In this document: positions 39,081-54,000 of the stretch, piece by piece
Layout: each line of letters opens with the position of its first letter
Position numbering within the stretch: the first letter of the stretch is position 1
Source: Chaunax sp. Z400
Taxonomy: Eukaryota; Chordata; Actinopteri; Lophiiformes; Chaunacidae
DNA length: 64,000 bases
Reading direction: 5' to 3'
Assembly (NCBI GenBank): GCA_037577475.1
Contig: CM075202.1
Location: 7,136,501 to 7,200,500 of the forward strand
Notes under the pieces: generated by a model
Databases searched by the model: none
Seen by the model: the letters and a program-made list of their open reading frames with translations, nothing else
What the model was told of the DNA's origin: nothing
Translations under genes and position numbers: made by a program

Positions 39081-42000
39081 AGCTGAAATTAACAACAGAT
39101 AATAATATACATAATAGTACAACAAAAACATTCAAATAATTTGTAAAGATCCTTTTTAGATATCACAAAATGTCTGCTAATACCACTTTAAAACCAGCTG
39201 TAAACCAACACCGACATCATCGAGCGTCAACCACAAAGCGAGTAATATTTTGACAGTCAATTCACCTTGAAACAACAGATCATTATCAGCCTCCTACAGT
39301 TACGGCTGCCAATAATCAGAGTTCTCTCTCTTCAGTATCAGTTCGTGGATTCATGAGATGAAAAGGCCTAAAACAGACTAGGTGTAATACATTTTTTAGT
39401 ATGTGTATTTGTGTGTGATCTTGGGGTATGATAAGTCAAGTGTAAATCCAGTTCTAAATTGAGTCAATTTACTGCAAGGTTTCCAAGGTGGCATCTCTGC
39501 ATTGTGAACACATTACCCAGCAATGACAAGAATGCAAACTAGCACAATTCAAAACACCATCGAACTCCAAAGGTTCTAACTTCAAGCTCTCTCTGAATCA
39601 ACACAACTTGAGTGGTCGAGTTTCATTTAGATAATTTCATTCAGATGCGGCTGGAAGCAAATGACTGCACTGATATGCAGGTCCTGCTCTAGAGATTAGT
39701 CTCTTCAGAAAACAACCCGAGGCGATCAGCACTTCCTGCTTCTTACGTCTCTGCTGAGTTACTGCTTTGAATATTCTGTACTTTTACATTTTGTTTAGGT
39801 AGAGTCATCAAAATCATTTTAGAGGAGTGTTGAGAACTCTGTCCAACTCCAACGCAAAGGCCACATTAAGGTTTTTGAGCAAATGGTATAACCCTAAAAA
39901 CCCTGAAAAAAAATTAGAGCAGGTAAATACCTTTTGGTCACTATCTACCAACTCTTCACAAGTGCAGATATGAACTCTGTAAAGGATACTGAGCTCTGAA
40001 GCAATTTTAACTCTCTGTGTGGACAAGAAGATCTTAATGTGCTTCAACAGCAGAGTCAGGTCGCTCACAGCATCTTCTTTCAGTAGCTTGAGGTAGCTGC
40101 CATACCTGCCGTTAAGAGACAAAACAGACATGACGTACCATTGTTTATTCCCCCAGTAACGGTACATGAATGCAGACACTTCAAGCTCAGCAAGATCATC
40201 ATGATGCGTGTGTCACTTGAAAATACTGCAGCAATGCAACTGCAAACTGCAACCTGAGCATCGCAGCTTGGGGGCGCTGTAGCATGAAACCACATGGTCA
40301 TATTTATGAAAGTTTGTCCCCTTCTCCCCTCATCCATTTCTTTTTTTCTTTCCTCTGTGTCACAGGGACAGTAGTGCACATTCCTCCACAGGTGTCTTTG
40401 TTTATTTACTACCGTGGCCATGGAAATTCTCTGATTTGCTCATTATTACACTCTTGAGAATGATGTTTGTTTAGACACCGTATGCATAAGTGTGCATGGT
40501 GAGTATATTCACCTGGGATGCATGTCTGCGCTGAACGGGCATGAACTAAAATTCTTTGTTTTGCCTTACTTGCTGTTTTATTTTCTCTTATAAGTAAACC
40601 CAACTCAGATAATAGCAAAGAGACACAGAAGTACTCCCTAAAAATTCAATTCAGCCCAATGTGGTCTGATGTAACTCAGCAAGTCTGACATTTGCAAGTC
40701 AAGGATTGATTATAAATTCATGTCCAACAACTTTAAATCACATAAGACACGACACTCAGTGGGAAACACTCACACACTGTACTCTGTTAACACCAAAAAT
40801 GCACATATGGCACAGTGTTTCTGAACTTTTAATCTGAAAAACCCCCTTCAGGAAAGGTGTTGAGCAAAAAGAGTGATATTTACAATGAAATGTGGCAGCG
40901 GGGTGTCATTAAGAACAGTAATGAGCAGTGTAAGTCAGAGGGTCCACTTGTGGGGAAATAAACAACAGATCAAGTGTTAAGCACTCTGGCACCATTAGAG
41001 TGAAAAGAAACAGCAGGAGAACACTTACACACCTTTGACAAGTATGGGGGTCTAATGCTACTGTACACATAGGAGCAAAACAGAATAACATTCCTCTGTA
41101 TGCTGGATGTTTTTGATGTGTTTAACAGCTGGAGCAAAGTGTGAACAGACTATGTCATCCGGGCTTTCAGGTCCTCTAAAGGACAAACCTTTGTCTGCTG
41201 TTGCATTCAGAAGATCAAGCTCCTCAATTAGGAAGCGGCTCACACCTCTTTGCTGTTGTTGTTGCACTTTTTAAATCTGGAGATACTGTTTGTATGACCT
41301 TCTCCCTTATCAGCTTCGGTCCAGAAAGAGAACCTTTACTCTGTGATTATGAGGGACTGAAAACCAAAACCTGTGGCCAGAAGTGGCCTAACAAAAAAAC
41401 ATGCATCCCACAAACGTAAGTAGTATTTATTAAAAAAAATGAATGTGCTGTCAGAAAGTGCCTTTCTCAAACATACTTGAGAATATTTTTATACAACTTA
41501 ACTCAGTGTGAAATGGGAATAGAAAAATAAGATGGGAGACGGATGCTAATACGCTGTGTGAGGGAGTCGGCTTTTCGGCGCGCGCCGATGTCACAGTTAA
41601 ATTGCTTCCTGTAAGTGAGAACGTTAACTGAGGTGAACTGAATTGGAAGTTGAGATGGTTAAATATGAGTTAATGTTAAAGTGTTTCAGTGGCTCTGTCA
41701 CAAATGCACTAGAAACTGCAAGACAGAGTTACTGGATTTGCCAAGGTTTCTTATGGCAGAAGTTGGTCGTGACAGAAAAATATGACTTTAATTAAAACCA
41801 AAAAATTACGTATTACAGGTTCAGTTTTGGTGCAGTTACATGAGCAAATATAAAAGAACTGGTTCTGCAGAACCAAGCTCCTTAATATAATAAAACCGAG
41901 CCCATCCCCTTATGGCGCAATTGGCAAATATTAGCATGCTAACAGGCAAAAAAAAATATAGTGAACATGGTCAACATTGTACCTGGTAGACATGCATATT

Positions 42001-45000
42001 TATGCATCTCATATTTATCATGTATATGTTTTTTTCCGGTATCAATTCATTAGTAAAATGAAGCTTGCAGTTTAGTGAGTATAAGACTCAAGAGTTTGCA
42101 CACAGCAGGTCCCTCTTGCCAGGTTGCCACTGCAAGTAAACTAACTGATTAAATAAGGGTTTATGAGCTGTAGAAAAACACTTTATACACTGTACATACC
42201 TGAGACAAGTGTTGATTCCCAGCTGCTCCACAGATGACAACGCAACACTCTTCACACTCTTCTCCTCGGCTGTAAAACAAGGCAATTAAAGAGGAGAGGT
42301 GGTTATTACAAAGCCAGGAAATACCAAGAGAAGGGGATACGGCTAGAGGTTTTTTGGGGGGGAAAAACACTCCCTAGATGTCACTAACACGGTACGTTAC
42401 AACCCTGGAGAATGGGAAAAACATAACAACAAATCATCGCTTGCTACTTTTAAGGCACTACAGTTGTAATGTTATGTCTAGGTAATTTTGTAGTTGGCAG
42501 TTTTACAGCCGTTGTCTGGCATTTAATTGTGATGTTTGAGAGATAGTATGGCACCAAGGTGACTTGGGTAATTTCGCTAACAGTCAGGTACGGGTAATTT
42601 CACAGCAGCGTTTGGATGGTTTAGAGCCTTGGAGTCATAAATCTAGTTTGGTGGAGTTTGTGGGGGGGGGGGACACAGCGTGAAATGTTGAGCCTTGTGA
42701 GAAAGCTCAGGACTTTATCTGTTGAGTTGGGTCCTGCAGTGAGATAACACAGCAGCTGGAAATACTGGGGCAGGGCATCCACATGTAACGGCTGTGCAGA
42801 TCGTGGAGTTAGTCTCACCAGCTGCTCTCATGGGCTCTTAAATATATTAGTTTTTGGAGTTACGGTTGTAATTGTGCGGAGAGACAGATGAATGAAGCAA
42901 TAAATGCAGGAAGACTGGGATTTTGTTTTGAAAGATGTTTCCAAAGCTCACTGGCTTTGGGGGGAAATAATATGATTACATTTGTGCTAATGGATCCGCT
43001 GCTTCGGACGGCTTGTGATACGATGATTAGAAGTTCTCAACAATTAATATGAGAAGTATTATCGAGACGGCAAGAGCGGCAGGGAGAACTTGAAATCCAA
43101 TTTACAGGCTAATGGTGCAGAAATATGCAAGGGAAATTATAATATCATAGCTGCAATCTACAGGTCCAACAGATGATTCAATACCGCTATAGAATAATTA
43201 GAGCTGGGCATTGTGGAATAATCACAAAAAGTCAAATCTTACTGTACATTACTTTAGAGGAAATAGCCCGTGATGAGAGCATGAAGTAGTATCAGCTCAA
43301 CGAGTGTCATGTTTTCTATCTCACCCTTCTCTCCTCTCATTCTAACATCTCCAAAAATCTCTCGCTGATGGCAATTACTGTCTAATGGAGATGAATGCTC
43401 ACTCTTTTTGTGTTTCGTTCCTCCCTTCCTATTCCTCTAACCCCACGTCTCTTTGGCATGTGTCACCAGTGCCTATTTTACAGTCTGTAGCAATAACAAG
43501 ACCATTTAACTTCTGTTAAAAAGAGTTGAAAGATTACATGCTATGTCGCTCTGATATTAGTCGCGACTATCTGTTCTAAATTGCTAATCAAAGCCATTGT
43601 GAAGGTTATGAGGAGTAATGTCAGGGATCAGCGTTTCACTGCACGTCGATTCCATTTCCAGAATCCTCATCATCCTGCCGTGCTTTAGGGAAATTAAAAC
43701 TAAAATAATATTACAAATAAAAAAAGCTAGCAGAATTTAAGGGCTTAGGTGAGGGAGCCGTTGCTACGAGACACACGAAGAGAAAATCCTTCGAGACACA
43801 ACATCTGGTGATGTTACAGTCAACATCAGCAAGACCAACAACCTTACTGTGAGTCTAAAGGCTGCAGACGTATAGTAGACAAACACTACTGATGCCCAGG
43901 TACCATCATTCATGACATCTACCTGAACCGTTGTGTAAGAAGAAGGTATAACATTACCGGAGACTCTATCAGTGATGGAAGACGTACTCTGAATTTCATT
44001 TTAGTAAATGTTCCAATACAACTAGGTAAATATTCTGCATATACAATCTCACTGAGTTAATACCAGCCAATGGTAATTAAAGTATCAAAAGTAAAAGCAT
44101 TAATTGAATAGAGACGTGGCCCAAATGACTGATGCAGGATATGATTGTCCATTAAGACATTTTTAATAATGATGCATCAGTGGATAAGGAGCATTTTAAA
44201 GTTGCAACTAATTTATAAACACAAAACACATTTAGATTAATTTTTAGAGTTTGTTTTTAAGGATCAACTCATATGTTGTTGTTTTTTCAGGGACAATAAC
44301 AATAGCAATACTAGTAGTCATGGGGACTGATAACCAACCAATATACATACTGTATGCAGTAAAAATGAAAATATTAGTGTCAAGTATTCCCATTGTCCAC
44401 TACTTTCGTTTTTGAGGCTACTATTGTAGTTTTTAATCCACTGAAGTAGAAACTGTTTTTTGTAAAAGGTCACAAGCCAAAATAGTTAGGAACCATTTAT
44501 TTAATTTGACACAATTCACTTTATGTTCTAGCCTTGGGTACACTGTCTTTCTAAAATATCCTCTATGTTTACACCAAACTCTTGATCTTGATACTAAATC
44601 ATCTTGTCGATTTCTAGCAGTTTTAGAGGAACACTGGCATCTCTATAATACAAGTGCACTGACAAAGTGACTTGCTCTGTGGCTGGCTAAAATACATAAG
44701 AGATAAAACCAAACGCAGAACGTGGTGAGAAAATCTAATTATCCGACTATTCATTGGAGAAAGCATAGATCTCTGGCTAAGCTATTAAGATGTAACAGAC
44801 ACATAAAAAGGTGTTCTCTCTTTGCTTCCAGACACCCAATTTCAACGGGCAGCTGAAATAAATGAGATTGCCGGACGGCTACCTTCATGAAGGGTGAGGA
44901 GATACAACTCAGAGCAGGGAGCTGACAGAGGTTAATACTTGGCAAATGAGTCTGCTCTTTCCATACAATGGGAGCACTCAAGTAGGGCAGAGTGGATGAA

Positions 45001-48000
45001 GCTGTGGTCTACGTCAATCAAACAATAAGAGGTCCCTGCCACCCGTTACCCTGCCATGCACACACACTTACACGCACGCTTTCAGACATGTAACTGGTTG
45101 ATTGCAGAATTCAACAAGAGCCATGGCAACAGCCTGGTACGCTCAAAGGCTATTTGGTGGGAGGAATATTAGAGGGGGAAATGGAATAGCTCTGTGTGGG
45201 TGTGTGTGGGGGTGAATATGAAAAAGAAAAGACACCAGAGAAACTTCATTTTAAAGCAATCAAGAAATGCAGAAACATAGGTCATGTAGCAATTTCGTGG
45301 CTGACGCTGGAGTAATGGGTGCACAACCATCTTCAGGGTATCATAGATTTCATGTAGCAGCTTCTATGTGAGCGTAGTGACTGAAGGGCTTTATGAGAAG
45401 ATATCTGACTAAAACAAATGGCTCACGGTATTTTCTCTATAATTTGTGCACGGGAGTTCCCTTATTTTGAAAATTTACCTTGAAATTACTGGTTGGTTTC
45501 AGGCTAGATTGAGTCCTATCACTGTATGGATGAAAACTTTGCTCTAAGTTCATCTTATTAACTTAAGTCTCAATTAAATGTGTACGTTTGACCATGATTT
45601 GACTTGTTGTGGTATAAGAACTAGTTTGGAAGCCAATTGTGGTCCGATATGCAACTTCCACAGGTGTGATGTGAAAATTTGAAAACTCCAATGCATACAG
45701 ACTGATGGACTTTTAAAATGTGTAGGATTTAGGGATCCTTAAATGTTCCATTTTCCAAACAAAGTTAAATTTTTCATGGACCGTTTCAAACACTGGTCTT
45801 TGGGTTCAACATAAAGCAGTCCACTGGATTAGCTAATAGCAGCAAACTCCATGGGATGTACTTCCTTTGGGCCTAACAAAACATTTTTTTTCTGCAGTAA
45901 CAAGCTTTTGCATGCTTACTTTTTGCTTTCAAATATGGCAGGATTTAAAACAGTAGTAATAGTCTGTAATCTCTGTTACTTACACTAAATTACCTGCGTA
46001 TTATTATTTACATGTTGCCATTAACATAGAGCATGACTGGCTTTCAGATGCTTTATAATAAGCCCTGGCATTATATCGTTTTAAACTGCATCATATATTG
46101 CTCAGTTGACTTGACCTAGGTTCTCATTTACCGTAATTATACAAGTATCTGCATGCTGCTTACATGCTCCCCCTGCACTATGAATTAAGGGTACGATTTG
46201 ACTGGAGGTGATGTGTAGTTTTACCAATCTTGTGAGCACAATGAGTTGTACAGTCTGTAAGTGTTTGATGTTAATTAAAAAAAAGAGTATAACTGATTTC
46301 TAAAAATGTTGTATAAAAGTTTTTTTTTTTTTTAAAGTGGAAGAAATCAACAGCTTTGAAGAGGGTGAACTAATAAATCAAACACTCGGAATTCAGTTTC
46401 TTCATTAGTGCAGCCTCACAGGAACCTTGCCTCTGTGCTGACTGACACGCAGAGACAGCACTGATAAAAGACACTGTTGTAAAAGGCTAGCTGACAAGTC
46501 TTTCTTCTTATTGAGAAATCCATAATAAATAAAAGCCCCGTGAACACATTCCACATACGCATTTTAATTTCTATTATTTATAGACCGCTGAAACACTGCA
46601 GATTGATGATGTCTTTTTATTCACCGTCCTCTTGTCACGAATGACTGTCTGCTAATTCATGATAACAACTGATCCTGCATGCATTCCTTCACTCTCACAG
46701 ATGATCTGCTCTGTGCTGAAAGGCTAAAGGACGTGTGTCGGAATACGTAAACAAAGATACACATAACATTTAAAGACAATCCAGCAATGGTGAAATATTA
46801 CCGGAGATATTTAAGGAAATGTTTTTAACAACGTAGAACAAGCTATCATATATTGTTTCATTGTGTCACAATATTTGAAATAACTATTATCTGATTAAAT
46901 CTGTGACTATTTATTCACATCGTGAACTCCCTTGTAACTTTTTATTGGGCTTATTACTCTATTTATGACATGTTTATCCAATATTTTCAAGTTTTATACC
47001 TTGCCCTTAGATCATTTTGTCTAATATAAAACACTTTAAATTAAGAAGAAATAAACCTGCCATGCAAGCATCGTCAAATCTCCGTGCCCCAGCTCCAGCT
47101 GCTGAAAAAAATCTGTTTTCTTTTTGGCAGTTTATAACAGCACAAAACAAAGGACTTTTCTATGTTTAGTTCTTTTATGAGGTCACCTCATTTTCATTTG
47201 CATTATAAACCAATATCAATCATGGTCAAAAGACTAGCAAATTCTAACACCAAATTGACCAAGCTAATTAGTCAACACAAATCTAGTGAAGTGGTTAATA
47301 AGTATATTAAAATATACTGGCCATATTCTGTATTGCCTTTCTTGCTCTGCACTCTAAACAGGTCACATATTAGCAAGCTAACTAACACTTACAACTTTGT
47401 CTCAGTCGGCACGATTTACTAGAGAGTTTCTCCAAGATATCTCCCACCCCTCCGTTCGGAGTGTGCCTCTAGCACTTCGCCTTTCCCCTATGTCTCAACA
47501 AGAATCGGGACGCCCTACACTTACGCTTGAACGTGCAAAACAGAGGGTTAGGGTTAAGTGGTGAATTGGGATTGGGCCATATAGTCAGGGTGCAGTTCAC
47601 CAGGGGCTGTACTTTCACCTCCCATGTGACTGACAACACCAGATCCCAAACACCTTCGCTTATGGGTGGTTGGGTCTTCTACAGAAGTTATGATTTATGT
47701 ACAAAGAATTAACCGATGCACAGTGTGTGCCCTGTGGTTATTTCCCTCCGATTTAACTGCCATAAAGGAAATTGAATGTGTTCATTTTCCCCACTGACCT
47801 TTGTACTGAGCTGGAGAGAAGAAGCACTCGGTGGAGGAGTTGGATAAATGGGCCACAACCTTGTCCAGAAGGTCAGCTAGAACTGGGGAGAAAATAAGCA
47901 CATAAACAAAATATATGTTAGCACAGCTAGAATAAATCTCGAGTTCGAGTGTAGCAATTTCTGAGTCACTGGCATTGAAAAAGGGCTAAAGGTTCTTTAT

Positions 48001-51000
48001 TCATAGACAGTTGAGAAATGAAGCTGCACTGAATCTTGAATGGCTGAAACAGAAGATCACGGTTCAGCTGTAAAAACACATGTAGTAATATCATTGCTAC
48101 ACTTTGCACATGTGCATCTGTTCATTCCCATTTACCCATACCCACCGCCCCTAACAGTCCCTGTGTAAACCCTGACATCCTTGCTTTTCGTATAATATCG
48201 CCAAACCACTCACAGTCACTGAAGATCGATGAAGCTACTTATAATGATAAAACAGATAAGACAAAATCCTCTACAACAGAATAGAGGTACTATAGCTAAC
48301 GAGATAATATTTGCATTATTTTAATTTACCTTTTCTCATATCCTACTGAATCTTACACCTAACATTATCATATATATGGTTTTACATTTATACATGTTCA
48401 TTTGTTAAATTATTTTCCTTTAAGTGATGTAACACATGATGTAAACTCCAAAGTTTAGATCAAGGGAAAAGTATAAAAAAAATTCCACTCAATTGCCATA
48501 TGAATGCAAATGCATATTAATACATATGTGAACTAAGTGGCATGTAAAATGTATGTTGTTTTCTACACAGCGGCTTGTAAAGATATAATATATATAAATT
48601 TGCACAAGAATGTAATACCTTATATGAAATCTTCCAGCATCATTGTCTCCAATCTCACCGTCAAAGTCTGCTGGTGTTATTTTATATACTTAATTGCAAT
48701 CTAGTAAAACTGGTCTGCACCTTCACGAAGGTTGTAATACCCGTCATTGACATAAATATTCACTTACCTCTTAATCTGCCCTTGCACCAACTGAAATGTT
48801 AATATGTATAGTAAGAGCACCGCTACTGGTCCAATTAAAGCACTGAATTGAATTAATTGAATCTGTTTTGAAAGCACTTCGACGCGCTTCTTCATTTGTG
48901 TTTAACAGCTAGTCAATGACCACGGATCGCCACCTCCTCCTCAGCATTCGATTATGTTAACTTATGCACTTCTCACAGAACCACTCTTCCTTCCCGTTAT
49001 TGAAAAACCGACACGGAAACTCTCAAAGTGAATTGTGGTTATGCTGAAGACACGTTCACACAACTGCTCGACATGCAGCGAAGAAATGAGTGCTTTTGTA
49101 AATACGCTATTTTTGTGCACAGAATTGCAGCCTTGCAATCATGTCAAGGGTTGTGAGATTAGAGAACACAATGAGTGCTGATCATAATGAGACCCAGTGA
49201 GTCTGAGCGCAAGTGAATGCATGTCATTGACGTGCTGTTAAGGAGGATCACTGAGCGATCAATAAGCTGACAAGACGGTGAACATTCCTAATCATGAGTG
49301 TTTTGTTGAGGAGATGGTATACCAGCTCTTCATCAAGTACATTCATTTTCCTCCTACACTGATTATCACAAAAATGATAATCACCGTTTCTTTATACTCC
49401 GAGATAGATGCACAGTAAATGATCAATAAATTGCCCAGGAAGTAGGTCGGTTTAGTTTTCAGGCTATAAATGCTACAATTTCCTTCACTTGACTACCAGG
49501 TTTTGCATGTTTAATGATGAACCAAATAAAATAGCACTTCTCGAAAGAGAGCCATAATAGATAATACATCCTGATGATGTTCTTCTACTGAAAAGCCTTA
49601 AATGAGCGCCAAAGCGCAGAGAGTGGATGCTTTCACGGGAGTTTTGCTGCTGAAAAGAAGCAATCAACTGTACGGCCCATGCATTAAACAGATTGTCAGC
49701 CCTCGTTCATTTAAATGTTGTTGTTTTTTTCCCCCTCCTCGAACAGCTATTTACTCCTACGTATGAAAGGTGGGCGTCAGCGCTATTTCGTAGTGGCTGT
49801 AAATGGCAGTGATGAGGACTCCTTAAACGGCTCACGAGTATCAGATGTACGTAACCTTGGTGAAGAAGTGTGCATCTGCAGCACACTCGAGAACACCAGC
49901 ACAAAAGTCACAACACAAAAATCCAGACATCAGAATATGGTAGAATTCGTAGCGCAGTGCAGTTGTGTGGTATGAAACGGAGGTTGCTTTTCTTGTTCAT
50001 CATCATTACTCTTAAACGTATTGTTAAAGACATCTAAACACCTCCATTACTTTATGTGGCGCTAATTGGAAGCTAATGTGAAAGACTGACAGCTCCATGA
50101 CCAACAATCACGATCTCCGAACTGCTCAGAATACGAAGAATATGAAAAGCTTTCGTCGATATCGCACACCCCTAATCGATATGTATGCTATATTGTCATT
50201 ATTCTACTAGATGGTGGTAGCTCACCCTTCCCAGTTAAGACGTTGGGTTTGGCGGTCATGACTTTGCAGTACTGCCTCCGACACATCTCCGTCCAGCCCT
50301 CCGTGTTCTTAGAGTCTTTGGATGATGCCAGAAATGCACTGATCTCAGAGTCTGTGCAACGGGTGGAAAAACTTAAGGTGAAAAATCAAAATAATGCACC
50401 AGGTAATATTGCCGACTTCATCAACTTTCCTCTCACCCTGCGAGTTATGGAGGATCTGGGGTCGGTCCAAAGTATAGCAGGGAGGTAGAGGGTAGCTTGA
50501 AAACATCGGCCATGGGTAAGGATCTTCTCCCTTGAATGATAAAGAATTCAATTGACCATTTTAGCACATCATTACATCATTAAAATGATATTAATCACCT
50601 GCTTAGAATGTATTCCACATATATGATAGCATGGATGTACGTAAATACGCTTATGAGTTTGTGTGGTCTGCCGTAGTGAACGATGAGAAAACTTTCAACC
50701 TAAATGAAAAAACAAATTTTCATTGTTTTCTTCACATGTATTCCTGCGCTGCTCTGAAATGATGGCTGTTATTGGGTTATTGATGTGCCGTTATGTTCCA
50801 TTTGTTTGTAATTTAATATGCTTACATTAGAGTGAAGACAATGTTTGATGACAGCGTATTGAAAACATTTCAATCTGTGAAAAGTGCAGTGCCGTTAAAC
50901 AGCGACTTATCAATGAATTCATTACAGAGGCCTGGAGCTGGTAGCAATTTATCAAGCTGTGTTTTGCTGATATTGGTACTCCATTAGTTCTTTCTTCTTT

Positions 51001-54000
51001 CAGTCTTTTTTTTTTGTACTTCTCACTTCCTTCCTTTCTTTATAATCCACTGCCTTTCAGTGGTGCTCACATAATGCTTGTCACTTCTCCTTGATCGAAA
51101 CGTGTGAGTCATAGCTCAGCACGTGATGTCTAAAATAACATGCTCAAAATATTAATGGGGTTTTAGTACGCAGCGCTGTCTTTATCCGATGGTCTGTGCC
51201 CTCTGCTCGTGATGATAATCAGTGCCAGCGTTTGAATCTGCCATTCAGGTGATGTGGTGCTCTGACGACATTAGAAATGAGATGCACATGTATGTTGGTA
51301 GGGCACTGATGATGTTTATCTTCTTAATTTCTGTTTGAATACTGTTTCTGTAAGTGCTGTAATTCAGGTGGTCAATTTTAAAATATTTAGATCATAACAT
51401 ATCACTCTCGTAAAACCCAACATGTATGATAATTAAGTAATCATAGGGGGGGGGGGGACTCTTTTTGATGCCATGTAAGGCCCCAAAGTCCCAGAAATAG
51501 GACTGGGTACATGAGCTTTTGTGCTCTTTTGTGCATTCTTAACAATTTCTATAACACTGCCTGTCCCCTTAGCAGTATAGGAATTCTTACAAATCAACAA
51601 TTGGCAGACTAAATATTTGAATTAATATAAGACATATTGATAGACTAAACAAGACTGGAAATGTCTCATTCATTAGGTCTCCTTGTAGGCAGTAAAGTAT
51701 TATAAGGGCCTCTTTGAAATGTCAGGAAATACAACAATGCCTCTCTTTTCATCCCTCACTATGAGTGGATACATCTTTTCCTTTTGTTCTGCAAAGTTCA
51801 CAGAAAATCTGTACGTATTTGACAGCTTTCCCATCCGTATAATCCTCACAACAGGAGAGATGAAGGAAACAGACCTGTGAAGCAGTGAGGAAATACCCAC
51901 TAAAGTAATTTGCACCCGTCCCTTTAGAAATCTCTCTCATATCCATTCTTTGACCTCAGTGTAAATTAGTTTCCTGTTTTGCGTTCCGTGTAAACAACAC
52001 CTAAATAATTTATCTATATCCCAAAACGTAGTGAGTAAATAATGCTGCGGGCATCAGAGAAGGACTGAATCCCTGTTGGTAACCAGCGGGACCCTTTGAA
52101 ATTACCAGTAACACAGAAACAGAATAGAAATGGATAGATGAGGAATGAATCGTGTGCGCTGTGGCTTTGTGTTAATGAAAAATGCATACTGTGATTAAAG
52201 AATGATTAAAGGACAGATTATAAAAGTAGACCATTTTGCCAGTTTACACAGCAGCCAATGTCAATTTTCTCTTTTTCACAAAGGTTTTTTTCTTCTCAGT
52301 TCAGACCAAAGGAGTAACAAACAACTGTTCACTGTGAAACAGTGGGATTAAAAGTATATGTCCAATAAACAGCGATGTAGCTTTGATACAGTTTGTGGGG
52401 CTGCACAAAGATGCCACCAGTTGTGAGGTGTGAGGCTTCTTTGCATACTGAAAGGTCTATAAAATATCTGTCTGCCACAGCATCACAGCAAACCTATTTC
52501 TGATACTGAAGACAGGCAGAGACAAACTATAGATCGTACCAACTCAACACCAGGATACAGTTCATAAAGTAGAGCATATAGCTGACCTCTTGTAGAGCTC
52601 GAGGAGGGAGTTTCCTCTCAGACGGGCCTCCCACCACACTGACACGGACAAGCACGTGATTCCTCTCCACTGATAGCCCGTCTATGATGAACTCCCTGAC
52701 CAGGTGTAACAGAGAGATTAGACAAAAATGGAAGTCTAAGAGGTGATGCAAAAGAAACGGCAGTAAGCGAGACAGATTATAATGGAGTCAGGCCCTAATG
52801 TAATAAATGTTTTTTTTAGATTTGTGTTCTACAGCGTATCTGCAAGATGACAAAAGAAAGAAAGATGTATAAGAAAAAAAAGGGACATTGGGCCGGTTAT
52901 GCATATGTGGAATAAAAAGAATGTAAATCAGGTTTTTACACCAATTTGTTGGACCTCAGATAACTTTCTTTGAAGAGTCCTCTAAAAGACACTATAAAGA
53001 GTCTGAAGCCTCTGAGTGACTGACTATATTATTATTGCAAGGCAGCGGAGAAAAGAAAGAGAGAAGGGTTCCCATGCACAATTTTAGATAAGATCAGTGA
53101 ATACTCCAATTATAAAAGGCACATTAGGGTCGAAGGGTGGCCGCCTTGGTGGATGATTCTGATAGCTGAAGCAATTTGGGCTTGAAATTAGGAATAAAGG
53201 GACTATTTTTGCACAGTGCTCTTTCCTGGGGGCTGTTAGCCATAAAAAGGGATTTGCATACATCTTTGTGAGTAAAACAAAAAAGTAACAAATGGGGTCA
53301 AACAGAATGTGCAGATTGTCCCCACAAAGTATAGTTTTAGTGGATGCGGGTGTTACTGATCACCAAAAAGTGGAAAACTAATAAAAAGTATTGGGAGAAA
53401 ATGAATGACAACAAACAGTAAGGTAAATCAAAAATCAGACAAACACTGAGTAGGAGTGAAACGAGGAGGACGAGAATATGGTAAAAAAGAAAAGAAAGAT
53501 CATGATGTCTGTGATGATAATAGAAGCTTGAAGAGAAGAGAGGGCAGGAAAAGGAAAATAAATGAAGAAGTCATCATTCTCCAAAACACATTGTGAGTTG
53601 TCATTTCAGATCCATTTCCATTCATAACCAAGAGCCACGGCTCTGCCAGCCATTAGCAAACGAAAGGGGCTCTTGAACACCCATTTTCAGAAATGCTGTT
53701 TCTGCTTTACTTCATTTTTATCTGTGACAAGGCAAATAAACAATTTCGAATTCAGAACAATGATTACATTTGAAAGTGTCCTGTCACATGGATGATGTGC
53801 AGAGGAGAGTACGAATGACTGTGGGGTAAGTTGAGTGTGCTCACTGCGTGGAGACCGTCGACATCTCTGACATCATTTATTTCAATTCAACTGCAGATGT
53901 GGCTGCAGCAAACCGAAGTTTCAAGAGAAACAAAATCAAGGGCAATTTTTTTTCCCAAGGGTTCACAGTGAGAATTTCAATATCAAGCTAAAGTCTTTGA

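Noticed and set aside
39814..40179. Minus-strand frame of 121 codons as a single gene
   Set aside because: It is exon 12 plus intron read-through at both ends; splice sites at 39931 and 40105 mark the true limits.
47546..47557. Telomere-like ttagggttaa
   Set aside because: There are fewer than two full units, so it is not evidence of an interstitial telomere.
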